In this document: positions 27,792 to 35,636 of the stretch, in pieces | Numbering within the stretch: position 1 is the stretch's first letter | How the letters are laid out: every line of letters starts with the position of its first letter | From: Pseudomonas sp. FP1742 | Lineage (GTDB): Bacteria > Pseudomonadota > Gammaproteobacteria > Pseudomonadales > Pseudomonadaceae | NCBI RefSeq assembly: GCF_030687145.1 | Contig: NZ_CP117460.1 | Span: forward strand, 744,001-808,000 | Reading direction: 5' to 3' | Length of the DNA stretch: 64,000 nt | The notes under the pieces: model-generated | Seen by the model: the letters and a program-made list of their open reading frames with translations, nothing else | What the model was told of the DNA's origin: nothing | The model's database searches: none | Translations under genes and position numbers: made by a program

Positions 27792-28166
27792 ATGTTCAAA
27801 GCCACACCGAATCCCCCTGGAACCGACGACGTTTCCCCCTACGAATCCCCCGATTCCAAAAAACTCAACGAAGCCGCCGAACGCGCGCTCGACCACTACC
27901 TCAAGCCACCGCCCAAAGAACCCAAGAGCCGCAAACCCAGCAGGATGTTCATGGTAGCGCCGGACATGGACAACGAAAGCCTGCTGGCCCATGTCTGCGA
28001 ATCACTGGCCTCGGCCAGCGTCATGACCAGCGACATTGCCGCGTATGTCGACGCCCCGCAGCGGCATACGCTCCTGGCGATTCAGCAGGTGATCATGCTG
28101 GCCGAGCTGGCGGTGAATCGGGTGCTGGATAACGTCGACGTACCGAAACCTGCGCCAAACAGCTGA
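27792..28166 (+). CDS. DUF6124 family protein
   Basis: 124 aa. The N-terminus (MFKATPNPPGTDDVSPYESPDSKKLNEAAERALDHYL pattern) is characteristic of a family found in multiple copies in Pseudomonas genomes (formerly DUF3077). A Lys/Pro-rich linker (~38-50) leads to a helical C-terminal half (NESLLAHVCESLASASVMTSDIAAYV, LLAIQQVIMLAELAVNRVLD). Function unknown. ATG 27792 has GGAAC upstream. The gene sits inside the tad locus without an evident link to pili. Its long structured leader suggests post-transcriptional control. Confidence 0.8.
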   Translation: MFKATPNPPGTDDVSPYESPDSKKLNEAAERALDHYLKPPPKEPKSRKPSRMFMVAPDMDNESLLAHVCESLASASVMTSDIAAYVDAPQRHTLLAIQQVIMLAELAVNRVLDNVDVPKPAPNS

Positions 28167-28171
28167 TCCAT

Positions 28172-28261
28172 TGTGGGAGCGGGCTTGCTCGCGAAGGCGT
28201 CGTGACATTCAACATCAATGTTGCCTGACACACCGCTTTCGCGAGCAAGCCCGCTCCCACA
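28172..28261. repeat. REPIN
   Basis: A 90-bp inverted REP pair with the loop CAACATCAATGTTG, itself palindromic. It lies between the DUF6124 gene stop (28166) and the convergent tadC stop (28298). Confidence 0.92.
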
Positions 28262-28297
28262 GGATCACCGCTGTCCTCACTTGCCCCGGATGGTCTT

Positions 28298-29188
28298 TCA
28301 AGAACCAAACGCCCGGGCCAGCGCGGTGAAGCTCGGTCCGGCCAGCACGATCAGCAATGCCGGGAAGAGGAACAGCATCATCACCACGGACATTTTGGCG
28401 GACATCTTGGAGATGTATTCCTGCAGGCGTGTCAGGCGTCGGTCATCGAGCAGCAGCTTGAGCGCCAGCAGTGATTTCATCGCGCCGCCGCCCTGGTGGA
28501 TCAGTTGCTGAAGGATCACGCAGGTGTCGGTGAATTCGTCCACTGCGAGCAATTGGGTGGCCTTGTTCAGTTCGTCGCCCAGTTCCAGGCCGGAATCGAC
28601 CCGGGCCAGTATCAGGCGCAGTTCATGGGTCAGCTCGGGCAACAGTTGCTTGCCTTCGACGCTCAACACACGCAGGGATTGTTCCACCGCCATGCCGGAT
28701 TCGAACAAAATGCGCAGCAGTGGAATGAAGGTCGAAATCTCGATCGCCAATTGTTTTTGCCGTTGCTGCGCGGCCGCGGCCAGCAAGCGTTTGGGCAGCA
28801 GGTAGCCGAGGGCGATGGCGAAGGTTGGGGTGATCCAGTGGTTGCCCACCTGCGGGAAGAACACGCCCTGGATCAACAGGCTCAGGGCCAAGGCAAGTAC
28901 CGGTGTGCCGATCTGGCAGGCTGCGAACAGTGAGCGTTGTCGGGCGCTGCGCCAGCCGAGGCGGTTGAGCAGGGTCTGGGTTTCGTTGTCCAGTTGGATC
29001 GAACGCTGACCGATGCGGCTGTCGCCCAGCAGTTGTAGCCAGTGACTGACGCGATGGTCGTTCAGCGGTTTGCCGTCCAGCCGATGGGCTACCTGGCGCG
29101 CACGCCGGTGCTGGTCCAGCAGACCACTGAGCAGCAACAGCGTGGCCGCCAGAAATAACAGCGCGCAGATCAGCAGGGCGATGTTCAT
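28298..29188 (-). CDS. tadC: Flp/Tad pilus assembly protein TadC
   Basis: A 296-aa inner-membrane protein of the type II secretion F (GspF/TadC) family. Membrane helices are visible at the N-terminus (IALLICALLFLAATLLLLSGLL), at ~95-140 and at the C-terminus (MSVVMMLFLFPALLIVLAGPSF); the cytoplasmic part has EISTFIPLLRILFESGMAVEQSLRVL, the T2SF pattern. With TadB it forms the platform on which the TadA ATPase works. The start overlaps the tadB stop by 4 bases. It is the last gene of the operon here; tadD, which follows in P. aeruginosa, is absent. Confidence 0.92.
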   Translation of the reverse strand: MNIALLICALLFLAATLLLLSGLLDQHRRARQVAHRLDGKPLNDHRVSHWLQLLGDSRIGQRSIQLDNETQTLLNRLGWRSARQRSLFAACQIGTPVLALALSLLIQGVFFPQVGNHWITPTFAIALGYLLPKRLLAAAAQQRQKQLAIEISTFIPLLRILFESGMAVEQSLRVLSVEGKQLLPELTHELRLILARVDSGLELGDELNKATQLLAVDEFTDTCVILQQLIHQGGGAMKSLLALKLLLDDRRLTRLQEYISKMSAKMSVVMMLFLFPALLIVLAGPSFTALARAFGS

Positions 29189-30069
29189 ACGCTACGCAAC
29201 ATGCGCCACAGCGCCAGGCAGCCGACGACCTGCAAGCCGAATGCAGACGCCAGCATCATTTGTCCCGAGCCGCTGTGCCACATAGCCAGCAGGTACTTCG
29301 GATTGGACACCAAAAAGTAACCGGCAAGCCCCACCGGCATCAGCCCCAGCACCACGGCCGTGACGCGGGTTTCGCCGGTCATGGCGCGCAGTTGGCGCGC
29401 CGCCTGGTCTCGTTCGCGGATCATTTTGATCAGGTTCTCGAACAGTTCACTGGCATTGCCGCCGTAGCGGTGATTGACCTTCAGGCCCAGGGCGAACAGG
29501 CGAAGTTCATCTTTCTCATACAGCTCGGCGAGGTCCGAGACGGCGTCCGGCAGGCTGACGCCCAAGAGCACGTTGCGCTGAACCCGGCCCATGGCGTTTT
29601 TCAGTGGGGCCTGGGCGGCGTCGATGGCGCCCAGCACCGCATCGGCCAGGGTGCGTCCGGACTTCAGGCTGCGCACCGTGTGATCGAGCAGCGTCGGCAG
29701 TTGTTCGATCATGCGCTTGAGCCGGCGCTGATAGCGCCAACTGATGTACAGCCGCAGCACCAGGGGCGGCACCAGCAACAACGTCAACAAACCGATCCAG
29801 CCCGCGAGGGCAAACCCCAGTAAAACGCCTAAGGCCCAGAGCAGCAGCCACGACCCCAGGCGCTCGGTGGGACGACCGAGGCCGGCACGTAGAAAGGCCC
29901 GCTCCAGGCCCGACCAGGATGATTTCGCCACGGTCAGTTGCGGTTGCCCCTGGGTCAGGCGGCCGAGGGTTCGATCGATGCCGGCCTGGCGCAGACCGTT
30001 GTAGAACAAACGGATCGACACACCCAGCAGCGTCAGGCAAAGCAGGATGAGCAGCGCCGGTTTAAGCAT
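29185..30069 (-). CDS. tadB: Flp/Tad pilus assembly protein TadB
   Basis: A 294-aa membrane platform protein, paralogous to TadC. It has an N-terminal helix (ALLILLCLTLLGVSIRLFYNGL), a central hydrophobic pair (~80-110) and the T2SF cytoplasmic region RMIEQLPTLLDHTVRSLKSGRTLADAVL and EKDELRLFALGLKVNHRYGGNASELFENL, then two C-terminal helices. It lies 10 bases after tadA and overlaps tadC by 4 bases. Confidence 0.92.
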   Translation of the reverse strand: MLKPALLILLCLTLLGVSIRLFYNGLRQAGIDRTLGRLTQGQPQLTVAKSSWSGLERAFLRAGLGRPTERLGSWLLLWALGVLLGFALAGWIGLLTLLLVPPLVLRLYISWRYQRRLKRMIEQLPTLLDHTVRSLKSGRTLADAVLGAIDAAQAPLKNAMGRVQRNVLLGVSLPDAVSDLAELYEKDELRLFALGLKVNHRYGGNASELFENLIKMIRERDQAARQLRAMTGETRVTAVVLGLMPVGLAGYFLVSNPKYLLAMWHSGSGQMMLASAFGLQVVGCLALWRMLRSV

Positions 30070-30079
30070 GCCGTGACCC

Positions 30080-31360
30080 TCAATACGCCAAGGGAGAGAG
30101 CGCCGACTCGCGACGCAGTTTGTCGCCGGCGGGGTTGGCCGCCTCGCGCAGAAAACCGCGTCCGGTGTGTCGGTCTAAGCGGAACAGGGTGTTGGTCACG
30201 TAGACGTCGTCACGAATACCGACGACCTCCACCACTTCGCTGACGCAGCGACGGCCGTCGGGCAGGCGCGTCAGTTGGATCACTACGTCCAGCGCCGCAC
30301 AGATCATTTGCCGCAGGGTGCGTTCGGCGATGAGCCGCCCGGTCAGCCCCACCAGCGTCTCCAGGCGCAGCAGCGCATCCTGGGCATTGTTGGCGTGCAC
30401 GGTGCTCATGGAGCCATCGTGCCCGGTGTTCATGGCGGTGAGCACGTCGACCACTTCGACGCCGCGAATCTCGCCGAGGATGATCCGGTCCGGGCGCATC
30501 CGCAGCGCGTTGCGAATCAGGTCGCTGGCCTTCACTTCGCCGTGGCCTTCGGCATTCGGTGGCCGGGTTTCCAGGCGCACCACGTGAGGATGGCCGAGTT
30601 GCAGTTCGGCGACGTCTTCGATGGTAACCAGCCGTTCGTGAGGGGCGATCAACTGGCTGAGAATGTTCAGCAGCGTGGTCTTGCCGGTGCCGGTGCCGCC
30701 GCTGACCAGGATGTTGCAACGCTTGCCCACGGCCTCCTGAATGAACTCGAAGATCGCCTGGTCAATGGTTTGCATCGCCATCAGGTCGGAGCTTTTGAGC
30801 ATGTCCTTGCGAAATTTTCGAATCGACAGGCACGGGCCGTCGAGGGCAATCGGCGGGATGATCGCGTTGACCCGGCTGCCATCGGGCAGGCGCGCATCGA
30901 CCATCGGCGAAGACTCGTCGAGCCGTCGGCCCAGGGGCGCGAGAATCCGTTGCATGACCCGTTCGACGTGGTGGTCGTCGATGAACCGCAGGTCACTGAG
31001 GTGCAACACACCCTCACGCTCGACGAATACCCGGTGTGGGCCGTTGACCAGAATTTCGGTCACCGCCGAGTCGCGCAGCAGCACCTCCAGCGGACCGAAA
31101 CCGGTGAGTTCGTCGACGATTTCTTCCGCCAGCCGCTCCATCTCGTACCGGGAGATCGCCAGGTGCAGACGGGCGATGTATTCGGCGACTTTGTCGGTGA
31201 CGAACTGCGACAGCATGGGCCGCGAACCTTCCAGCAGGTTTTGCCCGGACTCTTCGATGGCGTCGATGATGTAGCGGTGCAGCACCAGTTTCAGGCCTTC
31301 GTGGTCGGTATTGCCGGTCGACCCATGGGGGGGCGCGCCGAAGAGTTTTTCCCCGCTCAT
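30080..31360 (-). CDS. tadA: Flp/Tad pilus secretion ATPase TadA
   Basis: A 426-aa hexameric secretion ATPase (GspE/VirB11 family). The N-terminal domain has LTGFGPLEVLLRDSAVTEILVNGPHRVFVE; the Walker A loop is GGTGTGKTT (~221-229), Walker B-like VTIEDVAELQL and the His-box region RPPNAEGHGEVKASDLIRNALRMRPDRIILGEIRG pattern follow. It powers Flp polymerisation. It overlaps tadZ by 4 bases and is 10 bases upstream of tadB. All catalytic motifs are intact, so decay of the locus has not reached this gene. Confidence 0.94.
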   Translation of the reverse strand: MSGEKLFGAPPHGSTGNTDHEGLKLVLHRYIIDAIEESGQNLLEGSRPMLSQFVTDKVAEYIARLHLAISRYEMERLAEEIVDELTGFGPLEVLLRDSAVTEILVNGPHRVFVEREGVLHLSDLRFIDDHHVERVMQRILAPLGRRLDESSPMVDARLPDGSRVNAIIPPIALDGPCLSIRKFRKDMLKSSDLMAMQTIDQAIFEFIQEAVGKRCNILVSGGTGTGKTTLLNILSQLIAPHERLVTIEDVAELQLGHPHVVRLETRPPNAEGHGEVKASDLIRNALRMRPDRIILGEIRGVEVVDVLTAMNTGHDGSMSTVHANNAQDALLRLETLVGLTGRLIAERTLRQMICAALDVVIQLTRLPDGRRCVSEVVEVVGIRDDVYVTNTLFRLDRHTGRGFLREAANPAGDKLRRESALSPLAY

Positions 31361-32562
31361 CGCACGCCCCTCAATCGGTCGAACCAGCCGGGCCTGGGTT
31401 TATCCGGGGCTTCGGAGCGTTTGGCCAGCCATTCGCCGAGGGCACGCAGGCTTTGGGTCAGGCCCTCGCGTGGGGCCAGTTCGAACAGGCTCATGCCCTG
31501 ATTCTTCGCGTTGAGCCGCACTTCCGGGCTGTAGGCGAGCACGCCAATAACCTCCATGCCGAAGCTTTTGCCCAAGGTGTTGGAGTCCGGTGCGACGCTG
31601 CGCAGGTAGCGGTCCACCAGCAATCTGGCGTGATCGAGCTTCAAGCCTTTTTCGCGCCAGCGGCCGAGCATCTCCAGATTGCGGCGGCAGTCGAGCACGT
31701 TCTGATCGGTGTACCACAGCAACTTGTCGCAATGGCTGACGAAGGTACGCAACGCTTCGCTGTCCGGCTGGCCGGTGAGGTTCACCACGATGTGCTGGAA
31801 ATGTTGGCGCAAGGCGCCGAGCAGCATGTACAGCTCGGCGGCGCTGGTCTGCTCCAGCGGTTCATCGTGGCTGGCGTAGGCGAGGATTCGCAGCCCGGCG
31901 TCGCAAGTGGTGAAGGCGCTGTCGATCAGCGTCGCGTCCAGGCGCCGGAGGTGGCGCAAGGCATCGCCGAAATGAAACGAACTCTCCAGCCCCAGCAGCG
32001 CCAGGCTGTCACCACGGGGCAGTCCCAGATCCAGCAGCAGCGTTTGCTGGCCGCTCTTTTGCACCACATGCGCCAGGTGGTTGGCGAGCAACGCGCCGTC
32101 GGCATTGTTCTGTGCGCCGTAAAGTACGGTCAGGCTACCTTGTTGAGCCTGTTGTGGGTTCGGCGCCACGGTCGGCAGGCGTTTACTCAGGCGTCGCACC
32201 AGGCCGGCGACTTCGCTGGAGCGTGAGCCGTAAGAGACGAAATCCCGCGCACCGGCACGCATGGCGTTGAGCACCAGTTGGTTGTCCATGCCGTCGCCCA
32301 GGGCAACGATCGCCAGCATCGGTTTGGCTTCCAGGGCACCCTCGATCAATGCGCTCTGGGCCACCACATGCTCCCGGTCCAGGCCGATGAACACCAGGTT
32401 GGCGAAGGTCACGTCCACCAGCGTCAGGAGTTCGTCGAGGTTGCCGCCACCGGCGCTGATCACTCGGCCCAAAGGGGCAAGCGCCCCCTGCAGCCACTCG
32501 AAGTCGGTGCTGTTGCGGGTGATCGCGAGGAAAGTCTGACTCAGGGTCTGGCTCTGGCTCAT
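31357..32562 (-). CDS. tadZ: Flp pilus localisation protein TadZ (CpaE-like)
   Basis: 401 aa with a receiver-like N-terminal domain (~1-135, with ANLVFIGLDREH at the pseudo-acceptor position) and a MinD/ParA-like domain (~145-380). The P-loop position reads VLYGAQNNADGALLANHLA, without the GxGK[ST] of active ATPases, consistent with the atypical Walker A box of TadZ proteins. LLLDLGLPRGD takes the Walker A-prime/B place. TadZ marks the pole or site of Tad assembly. ATG 32560-32562 overlaps the stop of a 23-codon ORF (ATGA). Confidence 0.88.
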   Translation of the reverse strand: MSQSQTLSQTFLAITRNSTDFEWLQGALAPLGRVISAGGGNLDELLTLVDVTFANLVFIGLDREHVVAQSALIEGALEAKPMLAIVALGDGMDNQLVLNAMRAGARDFVSYGSRSSEVAGLVRRLSKRLPTVAPNPQQAQQGSLTVLYGAQNNADGALLANHLAHVVQKSGQQTLLLDLGLPRGDSLALLGLESSFHFGDALRHLRRLDATLIDSAFTTCDAGLRILAYASHDEPLEQTSAAELYMLLGALRQHFQHIVVNLTGQPDSEALRTFVSHCDKLLWYTDQNVLDCRRNLEMLGRWREKGLKLDHARLLVDRYLRSVAPDSNTLGKSFGMEVIGVLAYSPEVRLNAKNQGMSLFELAPREGLTQSLRALGEWLAKRSEAPDKPRPGWFDRLRGVR

Positions 32563-32630
32563 TGCGATAATCCGCCGTGTTGATCGACGTCGCCGTTTGC
32601 GAGCAAGTACTGCATGAAACGTCTGCGCAT
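32559..32630 (-). pseudogene. rcpA: 23-codon ORF in place of rcpA; probable deletion remnant of the secretin gene
   Basis: Between rcpC and tadZ, where rcpA (outer-membrane secretin) is expected, only this ORF remains. It starts at ATG 32628-32630 with GAGG upstream, begins MRRRFMQYLL, ends GGLSQ and its TGA overlaps the tadZ ATG, exactly the coupling expected for a full-length gene in this position. An in-frame deletion of nearly all of rcpA would leave such a relic. That the ends derive from rcpA is inference; I cannot align them to a complete copy. Confidence 0.45.
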
Positions 32631-32651
32631 GGAGAGGCGTCCTCGCTCGAT

Positions 32652-33584
32652 TCAGGGCGTTTGTTGGGTGACTGCATTGCCGCGGATGACTTCCACGCTC
32701 GGCTTGCGCGGTGCTGCGCCTCTGGGGGCCGGGGATTGTGGGGTGCCGGCCAGGGCCAGTTGACTGAACTGCACCAGCTCGCGGTTGGCGTTGGCCAGGT
32801 TCGCCGATGAGTCACGACGGCCGGCCCAGTATTGGCTCAGGCGTTGTTCCTCGGCGCTGCGCACGGCCAGGCGCAAAACCCCGACCTGCGCCGCGAGCAT
32901 CAGACGGCTCAAGAGGGATTCAGGAACGGCGAGCAACACGGTGCGGGCGCTGGTGCGCAGTTGTTCCTGCTTGAGTTTCTCTTCATGGCTGAGTGCCGGG
33001 TTGGCAGGCTTGCCATCATTCGTCAGCCCCAACTGCTCGCCGACCCCGAGTACCCGTAACGCCGGGACCACGACCTGGGCCGACTGCTGGAGGTTGTTGG
33101 TGTCCATGCGCAGAAACAGCAGCACATCGACATAGTCGCCGGGGCTCAGTTGGCCGCCGACATTGATCACGTCATCCGCCGCCACTGCAAGGGCGCGTTC
33201 ATCGGCGCGGATCATCCGTGCCAGCGCACCGCCGGTTTCGAAGCTTTGATCATTGAGCCAACTGCCAGCGGTGAGCGCGCGCCAGGGCGTACGACCGATG
33301 GCTTGATCGAGACGGCTCAGGCTGCCAACCGGGGCGGTGCGCAGTTTTTCCAGGGTCACGTCGGCGGCGGTGATCTGTTCGAACGGGGCGATATCACGCA
33401 ACAGCACTACCACCGGTTGGCGGGTCGGGTCGTCCACCGAGGCCAGTATCGAGGCCGATGATGGGCCGGGTTGCGCGAGGGGCTCGGGGGCGGGTTGGCG
33501 ACTCAGCGTCAGCCCCCAGTAACCGGCAATGATGGCGCCCACCAGAAACAGCCCGGCCAGGCCCAGGGTGACGCGGCTGTTCAT
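32652..33584 (-). CDS. rcpC: Flp pilus assembly protein RcpC/CpaB
   Basis: 310 aa with an N-terminal membrane anchor (VTLGLAGLFLVGAIIAGYWGLTL) and a SAF/CpaB domain: VVVLLRDIAPFEQITAADVTLEKL, LDQAIGRTPWRALTAGSWLNDQSFE, INVGGQLSPGDYVDVLLFLRMD and the later VLLAVPESLLSRLMLAAQVGVLRLAVRS pattern. RcpC works with the secretin RcpA in the periplasm. ATG 33582-33584 is preceded by GGGAGAG; an earlier in-frame start is less likely. It heads the operon, divergent from flp. Confidence 0.9.
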   Translation of the reverse strand: MNSRVTLGLAGLFLVGAIIAGYWGLTLSRQPAPEPLAQPGPSSASILASVDDPTRQPVVVLLRDIAPFEQITAADVTLEKLRTAPVGSLSRLDQAIGRTPWRALTAGSWLNDQSFETGGALARMIRADERALAVAADDVINVGGQLSPGDYVDVLLFLRMDTNNLQQSAQVVVPALRVLGVGEQLGLTNDGKPANPALSHEEKLKQEQLRTSARTVLLAVPESLLSRLMLAAQVGVLRLAVRSAEEQRLSQYWAGRRDSSANLANANRELVQFSQLALAGTPQSPAPRGAAPRKPSVEVIRGNAVTQQTP

Positions 33585-33910
33585 GACGGCTCTCCCTTTC
33601 CTGCTGCGTAACGGCACTCGAGAGTACTCACGAGATGACTTCGCAATCAGGCAGTGATGAACATGGAACTATTTCGCTATTTGACGGTAGCGCAGGTAAA
33701 GCAAAATGCCATTATGGCGCGAGAAATATCTGACAAAAGTAACGGGATAACACCAAAAACGCTGTTTAGTGACGTTAATGGGCCGGTTACTACTTAAGTA
33801 TTAATGCGTTCTTACAGTTGTTGGCCATGGGTTTGCCGACAATGCTGATGCTGGCATAGGGGAATCATGTTGCGTCCATGCAACATCCGCTGTCATTCAG
33901 GAGACACATC
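33585..33910. promoter_or_regulatory. Divergent rcpC/flp control region
   Basis: A 326-bp A+T-rich gap between the divergent pilus operon and pilin gene, the natural target for PprB. Two features are visible. TGGCCATGGGTTTGC (33822-33836) has the GG-N10-GC spacing of a sigma-54 -24/-12 element but three mismatches to consensus. ATGTTGC-N6-GCAACAT (33867-33886) is a perfect 7-bp inverted repeat ending 24 bases before the flp ATG, so it would be a leader hairpin or an operator. No sigma-70 promoter stands out. Confidence 0.45.
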
Positions 33911-34108
33911 ATGTCCTTCACTAAAATGGTTCAGAAGATCAAATCCCACATCGCTTTTTACAAAGACCTGGCCAAGGACACCGAAGGCGCTTCGGGTATC
34001 GAGTACGCGATCATTGCAGGCATGGTGGCACTCGCGCTTGCGGCGTTTGTGACACCCATCTCCACAGCGGTCACCACAATGTTCACCACGCTTCAGAACG
34101 CGCTTTGA
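33911..34108 (+). CDS. flp: Flp type IVb pilin
   Basis: A 65-aa prepilin. A basic leader of 26 residues ends in Gly; processing gives ASGIEYAIIAGMVALALAAF with the obligatory Glu-Tyr at +5/+6 and a single hydrophobic helix, leaving a mature pilin of 39 residues. AGGAG precedes ATG 33911; an ATG 33 bases earlier is in frame but unsupported. FppA (25976-26446) is the matching peptidase. It is followed 85 bp later by a response-regulator gene on the same strand. Confidence 0.92.
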   Translation: MSFTKMVQKIKSHIAFYKDLAKDTEGASGIEYAIIAGMVALALAAFVTPISTAVTTMFTTLQNAL

Positions 34109-34193
34109 TTTGAAGGCTGGCAATGGGCAGTCATTTGCTAATCCCGCCAAGGGCTTCTAACGTCAAGGCTTAGTCCATTGCAGGTGTCACCCC

Positions 34194-34604
34194 ATGAACG
34201 CTCCAGCGCTCCAACGCCAACAGCTTCTTCTGGTCGATGACGAGGAGGATGCGTTACTGGAACTGGCGGAGTTGCTGGAGGGCGAGGGGTTTACTTGTTT
34301 TACGGCAACGTCGGTCAAACTCGCCCTGCTTCATTTGACCCATCATCCTGATATTGCGCTGGTGATTACTGATTTGCGGATGCCGGAGGAGAGTGGCATG
34401 TCGTTGATCAAGCGTCTGCGTGAGCATACGGCTCGTCAGCATTTGCCGGTGATTGTGACGTCGGGGCATGCGGATATGGAGGATGTGAGTGACATGTTGC
34501 GGTTGCAGGTGCTGGATCTGTTTCGCAAGCCGATCTATCACGTGCGGTTGTTGGAGACGTTGAATAATTTGTTTCCGCAGCCTCGGGATTTGGTGAGTTC
34601 CTGA
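34194..34604 (+). CDS. Single-domain response regulator
   Basis: A 136-aa CheY-like protein with no output domain. LLLVDDEEDALLE carries the acidic pair, Asp ~60 in LVITDLRMPEESGMSLI is the phospho-acceptor, PVIVTSGHADMED and LFRKPIYHV (Lys ~112) complete the active site. No histidine kinase is adjacent; PprA, 9 kb away within the same pilus locus, is a candidate partner. It may be co-transcribed with flp. The receiver resembles those of multi-domain NtrC-like or hybrid kinases more than chemotaxis CheY. Confidence 0.85.
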   Translation: MNAPALQRQQLLLVDDEEDALLELAELLEGEGFTCFTATSVKLALLHLTHHPDIALVITDLRMPEESGMSLIKRLREHTARQHLPVIVTSGHADMEDVSDMLRLQVLDLFRKPIYHVRLLETLNNLFPQPRDLVSS

Positions 34605-34647
34605 TCTTGGCGTTCGGTGTTCCGGCTGAATGACCGCGTTATCGTTC

Positions 34648-34740
34648 TTCGCGAGCAAGCCCGCTCCCACACTGGAACGCCTGCGAACACAAAATATGTG
34701 AACGCCTGAGTTCAAATGTGGGAGCGGGCTTGCTCGCGAA
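34648..34740. repeat. Outward-facing REP pair
   Basis: An inverted REP (34648-34671) precedes a forward REP (34717-34740), the opposite order to the REPINs in this window. It lies between the response regulator and the convergent MaoC-like gene. Confidence 0.88.
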
Positions 34741-34779
34741 TACGATCTCGCGGGCGCTGGCAATCGCAATGTCGAACAA

Positions 34780-35634
34780 TCAGGCAACCGGCCGCCACTG
34801 TCCCACCATGTGCTCAATCTCCCCGGCACCCATCAACTGGAAATCCCCACTGGACCCTGCCGCGCTGGACATCAGCGTGACCTCGCTGGGCAAGCGCACC
34901 GGTTTTTTGAATTGCACCGCTATCTCGACGTTGGCCGTCGGCAAATGATCGCTCAGGGCTGCCAGGGTGCGCGCCTTGTTCCATAGGCCATGGGCGATGG
35001 CGCTGGGGAAACCGAAGAGTCTGGCGCTGATCGCGCTCAGGTGAATCGGGTTGTAGTCTCCGGACACTTTGGCGTATCGGCGGCCAATGTCCGCCGGCGC
35101 TTTCCAGTGGGCCACTTCGGTCAGCGACAAGGTCGATGCAAACGCTTGCTCGACAGGCTCGCCTGCCAGTTTGACACCGCGACAGAGCATCTGGCTTTCC
35201 GCTTCCCACAGCGGCCCCAACTGGTCGTCGAGCATTGTCACCAACTCGAACGTTGCGCCCTTGGCATGGGGTTGCAGGTTCTGCACCTTCACGCTGACCC
35301 GCACGCGGCTCACGCCACCCATGGGGCGCAAGATGCGGATGCGATTGCTCAGGTGAATCAACCCCAGTAGCGGGAAGGGGAATTCTTTGGCGGTGAGCAG
35401 TTGCATCTGCAAGGCAAACGCCAGGATGTGTGGATACGTCGGTGGCAGCAGCCCGTTGTCGGCAAAACCACACACCTTGCGATAAGCCGCCAGGCGGTTC
35501 GGATCGACGTTGACCCAGCAGTGATAACCCAGGTCGGGCAGTGTGGTGCCGGTGATTTTGCGTCGCGTCGCCGCCTTCACATACAGCGTCTGCAAGCTCG
35601 GTTCGCTATTGAGTGTGTGCCAGTCGGTGGTCAT
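34780..35634 (-). CDS. MaoC-like (R)-hydratase / dehydratase
   Basis: 284 aa with a double hot-dog arrangement. The C-terminal half carries the hydratase-2 motif YAKVSGDYNPIHLSAISARLFGFPSAIAHGLW (Asp and His of the catalytic dyad, ~185-212). It should hydrate or dehydrate enoyl/3-hydroxyacyl thioesters. ATG 35632-35634 with GGAG upstream overlaps the FabG stop by a few bases, so the two are coupled: reductase then dehydratase of one acyl cycle. An in-frame start 10 codons earlier is less likely. Confidence 0.87.
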   Translation of the reverse strand: MTTDWHTLNSEPSLQTLYVKAATRRKITGTTLPDLGYHCWVNVDPNRLAAYRKVCGFADNGLLPPTYPHILAFALQMQLLTAKEFPFPLLGLIHLSNRIRILRPMGGVSRVRVSVKVQNLQPHAKGATFELVTMLDDQLGPLWEAESQMLCRGVKLAGEPVEQAFASTLSLTEVAHWKAPADIGRRYAKVSGDYNPIHLSAISARLFGFPSAIAHGLWNKARTLAALSDHLPTANVEIAVQFKKPVRLPSEVTLMSSAAGSSGDFQLMGAGEIEHMVGQWRPVA

Positions 35635-35636
35635 GG

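Noticed and set aside
32183..32815. 210-codon minus-strand frame spanning the rcpC-tadZ junction, considered as surviving rcpA
   Set aside because: It overlaps the ends of both genes in another frame and reads as low-complexity Arg/Pro/Ser sequence, not as a secretin.
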